Below are positions 59,013 through 64,000 of a stretch of DNA of 64,000 nucleotides, piece after piece. A program made the translations under genes and the position numbers. Position 1 is the stretch's first letter. Each line of letters opens with the position of its first letter. Below the pieces are notes generated by a model, which saw only the letters and a program-made list of their open reading frames with translations, was not told the DNA's origin and ran no database searches. Source of the DNA: a gamma proteobacterium HdN1. Lineage in GTDB: Bacteria; Pseudomonadota; Gammaproteobacteria; Pseudomonadales; Ketobacteraceae. The stretch covers positions 3,446,527 to 3,510,526 of the forward strand of contig FP929140.1 of the NCBI GenBank assembly GCA_000198515.1, written 5' to 3'.

Positions 59013-59811
59013 TGATCGTGAGCTTCGTGGTTGCGGGGCTGATGGGTGGGCGTTGCAGGAGGGGATTGGGCTTCAAGCGCGCCTTGCCGGTTTACAATCG
59101 TATTTTCCCGACCTTGCAAAAGCTCAATTCCACGTATCTTCTGCGCCTACTTTTCCTAGTTGTTCTTTGGTGTTGCAGGATGGAAAGATCTGCCTGCGGC
59201 TCGCGGAGGAACCTAGTTGGGCAGGGATTTGTGTCGATCTTCTAGATGGCGAAATGGCGCACCGAAACCGTCAGCCGATTGCTGGGGAAATGGTGGTAAA
59301 GGCGGTGTGGGGACGCTGGAAAGGCCAATTATCTGTGCTGGATGCAACGGCGGGCCTAGGGCGCGATGGTTTTCTTTTGGCGCGTTCGGGAGCGCAAGTG
59401 GTGTCTTGTGAGCGGCATCCCGCAATTGCGCTGCTTTTGGCAGATGGAATCTGGCGCTTGAAGCAGGCACTGCTTGAGGAGTCGCAGCCTACTTTTGAGC
59501 AGGCGTTAGCGCGATGGCAGTTTCGCCATACCAGCGCATTTGATTTGCTTGATGCCGAGATGGATTTTGATGTGGTCTATCTCGACCCTATGTTTCCACA
59601 TAGGCAAAAAACTGCGCTGGTCAAAAAAGAGATGCGGGCTTTTCGCGCATTGGTTGGGGAGGACGATGATGCGCAAGCTTTGTTTGATCTCGCTTGCAAG
59701 CGAGCACGTAAGCGCGTCGTTGTAAAGCGCCCCTCGGCGGGGCCTGTCATTGTGAGGCGGCCCGATTATACCGTAGAAGGCAAATCGAGTCGGTTCGACG
59801 TGTATTTATAA
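59005..59811 (+). CDS. rsmJ: 16S rRNA (guanine-1516-N2)-methyltransferase RsmJ
   Basis: 268 residues from ATG 59005; an in-frame TTG 58987 is possible. SAM-dependent methylation of G1516 in 16S rRNA. SAM-binding motif LDATAGLGRDGFLLA, acidic CERHP, and the family signature VVYLDPMFPHRQKTALVKKE followed by MR. Ends DYTVEGKSSRFDVYL. Convergent with plsB, 78-bp gap without a clear hairpin. Confidence 0.94.
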   Translation: MPSDRELRGCGADGWALQEGIGLQARLAGLQSYFPDLAKAQFHVSSAPTFPSCSLVLQDGKICLRLAEEPSWAGICVDLLDGEMAHRNRQPIAGEMVVKAVWGRWKGQLSVLDATAGLGRDGFLLARSGAQVVSCERHPAIALLLADGIWRLKQALLEESQPTFEQALARWQFRHTSAFDLLDAEMDFDVVYLDPMFPHRQKTALVKKEMRAFRALVGEDDDAQALFDLACKRARKRVVVKRPSAGPVIVRRPDYTVEGKSSRFDVYL

Positions 59812-59889
59812 TCAATAATCAATATCGCTTCCTTTCGGCAGCTGGAAGAACTGGCGCCGCCCTCTGTTGCGAGCGGCACCCGCGCTCCA

Positions 59890-62382
59890 TTAGCTTGCCG
59901 AAGTAGTAAGTGCTTTGAGTGCTTCTAGCTCGGCCTGTTCCAGATGGGTTACCTGCTGGATGGCGATACGAATTTCCATGCTGAGGATTCGGTCGCTGTG
60001 CCAATCCGAAGTTGAAAGCTGTTCATCTAGGAGGATAAGCCCTTCTTCGTCGAGGTGCAGTAGGTTGCTGTCCAAGAGGTTCTGGAGAAAATTCTTGAAC
60101 AGCGATTTGTCGGAAAATTCAGGGGTGCGGAATTCGTGCAGCATCGCCATGCGTTGTGCCATCAGGTGACACAGATTTTCCATTTGCTGGCGGTTTACTT
60201 TGCCCGATCCGATGTGCTGAAGGATTTCCAGCACGATGTAAAAGCGTTCTAAGGTCTGTTTTAGCGTGTCAGCAAGTACCGATAGGCTCACGTATTGGGC
60301 GGTTCTGGGTTCTGGTGTCCAGAGTTCTTTGCCGCGCTGTACCAGCAGCCCGGTTTTCGTCATGAGTTTTATGTATTGGCTGATGACGCCATCGAGCTGA
60401 TCACTATCCCAGTGAATAAATAGCTCGGATTTCATGAACGGGAAAACCTGTTGGCAGAGCGTCAGCAGTTCTTGTTTCGGCAGGTGGCGGTTGTTAGTGA
60501 TCAGACAGGCAATCAGGCTGGGCAGCACAAACAGGTGGATTATATTGTTGCGGAAATAAGTGAGGGTGACGGCCTTTTCCTCGTTCAGCGTAATGATGTC
60601 GCCGAAGGGGTGTTTGGCGCGATAGATGATTTCCAGCCGCTCACAGTAGGCAATGATATCCCGGCCTTGGATTTCCGGAATGATCACCGAATTGGAGTAG
60701 GGGATTTCGCGCAGGAGTGTGAGGTATAGATCAAGCTGGCTGGCCAGTTCGTTGTCATCCATTGCGTGTTTTGGAGTTGCAAGCAAAGCGAGGCTGATCA
60801 GGTTGACGGGATTCACAACGGCGGAGTTGTTAATGTGCGTCATGATTCGTTCGCCGAGATTATCGACAAATTCATGCGTCCAAGGTGGCGTTGTTTCGTC
60901 GTCGTATTCTGCGTTTCGCCATTGAGGTTCGGCGTGATCAAGCAGTTGTGCAAGTGGAATTGCTTCGCCGAAATTGACGTGCACTTTGCCGAAGGAACTT
61001 TTGATCCTGCGGAGTGTGCGGAAGATGTCCCACAAGGATTCTTTTTTCTTGGCTTTGCCGTAGAGCTCGTTGACGTAGGTTCCGCCTTCAACGATGCGCT
61101 CGTAGCCAAAGTAAACCGGCACGAATACGAAGGGACGGCGTTGGGAGTTCATAAAAGAGCGCAGCGTCATGGCCAGCATCCCTGGGCGGGGGTGTAACAA
61201 TCGCCCTGTACGGCTGCGCCCGCCTTCAATGAAGTACTCCATCGAAAACCCGCGCTCGAATACGGTGCTTACGTATTCATTGAACACCGTGGCGTAGAGT
61301 TTGTTGCCCTTGAAGCTGCGGCGCAGAAAGAATGCGCCACCGCCGCGCAGAATGGTGCCAAGCACTGGAAGGTTCAGGTTGATACCGGCGGCAATGTGGG
61401 GCGGCACGAGGTTGTTGTTGTACAGTGCATAAGACAGCAGCAGGTAGTCGATATGGCTGCGGTGGCAGGGCACATAAATGATTTCGTTTTCTTTAGCGAC
61501 TTTAGCGAGGCGATCCAGATTGTGGATATTGACGCCGTCGTATAGCTTGTTCCAGAGCCAGCTCAGTACCGTTGCAAATGCACGTATCATGGAATCGGAA
61601 TAGTCTGCTGCGATTTCATCAGCGTAGGCGCGGGCGCTCGCGGTGACTTTTTTGATGGATTTGTTGGAGCTGGCGACTTCTTCGTCAATGGCACGTAGCA
61701 CGGCGGGGCGCCGCAGTACGTTGTTCATAATGGTGCGGCGGTGGGATAAATCTGGGCCGATCACGGCCTCGCGCAGGCGACGGAAGTGCACGCGCAGTAT
61801 GCGTGAGATTTTTTTGACGGTGCGTGCCTCGCCTAGGTTTTCGTTCAGCACTTCGCGCAGCATGACCGGCTCGTTAAAGTATACCAACGTGCGGCGGCCC
61901 TGAATCAGAATCAGAAAGAGTTTGCGGAACATACCGGGTACGGCCCAAGTGTCAGCAAACAGCAGCTTGAATAGCGAGTCTTCGTTGTCGGGTGCGCGCC
62001 CCCAGAAGATGGATACCGGCACGAACTGGACGTCCAACTCTTGGTTTTCACTACCGGCCTGTACCAACCGGTTCAGAAGATCGGACTGTTTCGGCTTTTG
62101 CTTGCGGCCGAGGCTGTCGTGCTTTTCGGTCAAATAAATGACGCTTCGAGGGCTGCTGATCGCGCCGGCTTCGAGTTTGCGTGTGGGGCGCGGTAGATCG
62201 TTTTCGCGGCAGACCGCGTCTAGCACGAGCAGGTCGGAGAGGGATTTGTCTCGCAGTACAAAGCAGATTGGTTTTTGCCGATCGAGATTTAGGCTGTCAA
62301 TGTCCGATGGCTTCACGCTGGTACGAACAAAGAGAAATAGGATACTTTTTACAATCCATAGAAAAAAATGAACAATTGGCAC
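59890..62382 (-). CDS. plsB: Glycerol-3-phosphate 1-O-acyltransferase PlsB
   Basis: 830 residues from GTG 62382 with AAGGAAG upstream. First acylation of glycerol-3-phosphate for phospholipids at the inner membrane. Block I HRSHIDYLL (H307, D312), block II GGGAFFLRRSFKGNKLY, block III FIEGGRSRTGR, block IV FVPVYFGYERI. An N-terminal hydrophobic anchor (VHFFLWIVKSILFLFV) is present. The length fits E. coli PlsB (807). Confidence 0.97.
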   Translation of the reverse strand: MPIVHFFLWIVKSILFLFVRTSVKPSDIDSLNLDRQKPICFVLRDKSLSDLLVLDAVCRENDLPRPTRKLEAGAISSPRSVIYLTEKHDSLGRKQKPKQSDLLNRLVQAGSENQELDVQFVPVSIFWGRAPDNEDSLFKLLFADTWAVPGMFRKLFLILIQGRRTLVYFNEPVMLREVLNENLGEARTVKKISRILRVHFRRLREAVIGPDLSHRRTIMNNVLRRPAVLRAIDEEVASSNKSIKKVTASARAYADEIAADYSDSMIRAFATVLSWLWNKLYDGVNIHNLDRLAKVAKENEIIYVPCHRSHIDYLLLSYALYNNNLVPPHIAAGINLNLPVLGTILRGGGAFFLRRSFKGNKLYATVFNEYVSTVFERGFSMEYFIEGGRSRTGRLLHPRPGMLAMTLRSFMNSQRRPFVFVPVYFGYERIVEGGTYVNELYGKAKKKESLWDIFRTLRRIKSSFGKVHVNFGEAIPLAQLLDHAEPQWRNAEYDDETTPPWTHEFVDNLGERIMTHINNSAVVNPVNLISLALLATPKHAMDDNELASQLDLYLTLLREIPYSNSVIIPEIQGRDIIAYCERLEIIYRAKHPFGDIITLNEEKAVTLTYFRNNIIHLFVLPSLIACLITNNRHLPKQELLTLCQQVFPFMKSELFIHWDSDQLDGVISQYIKLMTKTGLLVQRGKELWTPEPRTAQYVSLSVLADTLKQTLERFYIVLEILQHIGSGKVNRQQMENLCHLMAQRMAMLHEFRTPEFSDKSLFKNFLQNLLDSNLLHLDEEGLILLDEQLSTSDWHSDRILSMEIRIAIQQVTHLEQAELEALKALTTSAS

Positions 62383-62757
62383 AATCCGCTTCCTTCTTTA
62401 CGATCGAGAGGGTGCAAGTCTACCGACATGGCGGGTGTGTGCAAAGGCTCCCTCGGTGACTGGCCGTAACAAATCGTTGCCCTCGTGCTATAGGTCAGAA
62501 TTTTTTGAAGGTTCTTGGCCTAGTGCGTTTAGGCGGGTGGGTGGGTGTAGGTAGGTCGGTGAGTGCAGGCTGGCCGTTCAGACTTGGAACCTTTGGGGGG
62601 CACGCTGGTCGAAACGCCGTAATTCAGCCCGTTGCGTGCAACTGACGCGGTATTCACGAGAAAAGCGGCATTAACGAGAAAAGCGGTATTCACGAGAAAA
62701 GCGGTATTCACGAGAAAAACAGTACTAACGAAAAACAAGGGACATAGGTTTCGGCGC
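62383..62757. promoter_or_regulatory. Divergent plsB / ABC transporter spacer
   Basis: 375 bp without a credible gene. It contains a G/T-rich simple-sequence stretch (about 62532-62570, GGTG/GGTA steps) and a five-unit 18-bp array (62647-62736). No confident promoter was placed. Confidence 0.5.
62647..62736 (+). repeat. Five-unit 18-bp tandem array upstream of ABC transporter
   Basis: Units begin at 62647, 62665, 62683, 62701 and 62719. Units 1, 3 and 4 are identical (GCGGTATTCACGAGAAAA), unit 2 differs at two bases, unit 5 is decayed. The array ends 21 bases before the ABC ATPase start, and is in frame with it (reading AVFTRK repeats), though homology begins only after it. Confidence 0.92.
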
Positions 62758-63687
62758 ATGATTTTAATAGACAAGCTAACGAAGCGCTTTGGTCCGTTCA
62801 CTGCGGTGAATGAACTCAGCTTTCAGGTGGCGCCTGGCGAAGTATTAGGATTTTTGGGGCCAAACGGCGCAGGTAAATCAACGACGATGAAGATGGTGGC
62901 TGGGTTTCTTGCGCCAACTTCAGGAACGATCGCGGTGTTCGGCCATAATGTTGTGGATCAGCCGCTCAAAGCAAAGCAGATGATTGGCTATCTGCCGGAA
63001 GGGGCGCCTAGCTACGGCGATATGAGCACCTATGATTTTCTGCGCTTTATTGGCCAAGTGCGGAAGCTGAACGCGAGCGATTTGGCGAATCGCTTGGATG
63101 CGGTGGTTCAACAGTTATCCTTGCAGTCTGTGTTGCATCAGCCGATCGACACGCTCTCTAAAGGATTTCGCCGTAGGGTTGGCCTTGCTCAGGCCATCCT
63201 TCATGATCCCAAGGTGCTCATTCTTGATGAACCCACCGACGGACTGGATCCGAACCAGAAACATGAGGTTCGGCGCCTGATACAGAATCTTTCTCACGAT
63301 AAAATCGTGATCGTGTCCACGCATATTCTCGAAGAAGTGGCCGCAGTTTGCAGCCGCGCAATCATCATTTCTGGCGGCCGTCTGCTGGCCGATGAAACGC
63401 CTGCAGCACTGGAGGCGCGTTCACGCTTTCATGGTGCGATCACGCTGGAATTGGCGGAAAGCGCCGGTGCTTACCCACTGCTTTCACGTTTGCCGGAAGT
63501 GGCAAATTCGGAGCTTTCTGGGCCGACGCAATCACGCATTGTTCTGTTTCCAAAGCCCGGTTCCAATCTTTTTGGCAGCGTTAATCGAATGGTTCATCAA
63601 CATGGCTGGCATGTGCAAGAAATGCACGTTGAGCGCGGTCAACTGGATGAGGTTTTTCGCACGATTACTCAGGGAGCCGCCCAATGA
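62758..63687 (+). CDS. ABC-2 type transporter ATP-binding protein (GldA-like)
   Basis: 309 residues from ATG 62758, where homology starts (MILIDKLTKRFG); the frame is open further up through the 18-bp array. Walker A LGPNGAGKST, signature LSKGFRRRVGLAQA, Walker B VLILDEPTDGLDP and the H-loop STHILEE. The C-terminal about 90 residues are the regulatory domain of this subfamily, which includes GldA. Overlaps the permease start by ATGA. Substrate unknown. Confidence 0.92.
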   Translation: MILIDKLTKRFGPFTAVNELSFQVAPGEVLGFLGPNGAGKSTTMKMVAGFLAPTSGTIAVFGHNVVDQPLKAKQMIGYLPEGAPSYGDMSTYDFLRFIGQVRKLNASDLANRLDAVVQQLSLQSVLHQPIDTLSKGFRRRVGLAQAILHDPKVLILDEPTDGLDPNQKHEVRRLIQNLSHDKIVIVSTHILEEVAAVCSRAIIISGGRLLADETPAALEARSRFHGAITLELAESAGAYPLLSRLPEVANSELSGPTQSRIVLFPKPGSNLFGSVNRMVHQHGWHVQEMHVERGQLDEVFRTITQGAAQ

Positions 63688-64000
63688 ACGCAACGCTAGT
63701 CATTGCAAAACGTGAGCTTCATAGCTATTTTTCGACGCCGCTCGCTTATGTATTTATTGTCATTTTTTTAATGCTCACAGCATCGTTTACGTTTTTCTTG
63801 GGTGGTTTTTTTGAGCGGGGGCAGGCAGATTTAAGCCCGTTTTTTAATTTTCACCCGTGGCTGTATCTCTTTTTGGTGCCTGCGCTTTCGATGCGGCTTT
63901 GGGCGGAGGAGCGCAAGAGTGGCACCATTGAGCTGCTGATGACGCTGCCGGTTTCGCTCAAGAGCTTGGTTTTAGGCAAGTATCTTGCCGCTTGGGTGTT
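63684..64000 (+). CDS. ABC-2 transporter permease, N-terminal part (partial)
   Basis: Open from ATG 63684 to the window end, 105 full codons. Starts MNATLVIAKRELHSYFSTPLAY, one membrane helix (YVFIVIFLMLTASFTFFLGG), then ERGQADLSPFFNFHPWLYLF and LVPALSMRLWAEERKSGTIE. This is the GldF-like permease pattern. It pairs with the preceding ATPase. Confidence 0.88.
   Translation, partial: MNATLVIAKRELHSYFSTPLAYVFIVIFLMLTASFTFFLGGFFERGQADLSPFFNFHPWLYLFLVPALSMRLWAEERKSGTIELLMTLPVSLKSLVLGKYLAAWV

Noticed and set aside
62529-62801. Minus-strand frame through the 18-bp array encoding repeated FLVNTA
   Set aside because: Hydrophobic repeats arise only from translating the array backwards; no start signal or homology.

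Overview
The window is a gene-dense stretch of a gammaproteobacterial chromosome. The best taxonomic evidence is the unbroken 20 kb block glnD-map / rpsB-tsf-pyrH-frr-uppS-cdsA-dxr-rseP-bamA-skp-lpxD-fabZ-lpxA-lpxB-rnhB-dnaE-accA. Its order, with dxr after cdsA rather than after frr, is the Pseudomonas arrangement and not the E. coli one. The fabA-fabB pair, a SutA-like small protein and the adk-tsaB-rsmJ-plsB neighbourhood agree with that. I cannot name the genus. No rRNA, tRNA, CRISPR array, prophage or insertion sequence was seen.

Layout. 1-3.4 kb: end of an NnrS-like membrane protein, then the divergent polyamine genes speE and speA. 3.5-12.6 kb: a SutA-like regulator, waaA, thiC, an orphan receiver-CheX protein, ampG, cobQ, an alkyltransferase-like DNA repair protein and an SDR oxidoreductase. 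12.8-16.3 kb: fxsA, groES-groEL and a CBS-domain protein. 16.4-21 kb: two convergent cyclic-di-GMP proteins. 21-45 kb: the conserved translation / isoprenoid / envelope / lipid A / replication block. 45-48 kb: a TauE/SafE permease, a DUF2057 lipoprotein and a porin. 48-49.7 kb: fabB and fabA. 50-54.5 kb: ccmFGHI for cytochrome c maturation. 54.6-62.4 kb: an HDOD regulator, adk, mobA, tsaB, a small unknown, rsmJ and plsB. 62.4 kb to the end: an ABC-2 transporter cut by the window edge.

The genes mostly serve growth and envelope building: outer-membrane protein assembly (bamA, skp, rseP), lipid A (lpxD, lpxA, lpxB, waaA), fatty acids and phospholipids (accA, fabZ, fabA, fabB, plsB, cdsA), undecaprenyl lipid (dxr, uppS), and translation with nitrogen sensing (rpsB, tsf, frr, map, glnD).

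No clearly new multi-gene system was found. The most notable signals are: (1) groESL preceded by both a heat-shock sigma-32-like promoter and a sigma-70 promoter with a perfect CIRCE operator; (2) short tandem duplications (about 9-24 bp units) scattered over gene ends, leaders and N-termini, including an in-frame copy at the cobQ P-loop and a five-unit 18-bp array before the ABC transporter; (3) an orphan receiver-like/CheX protein; (4) an AccA with a 55-residue tail coupled to a permease gene.
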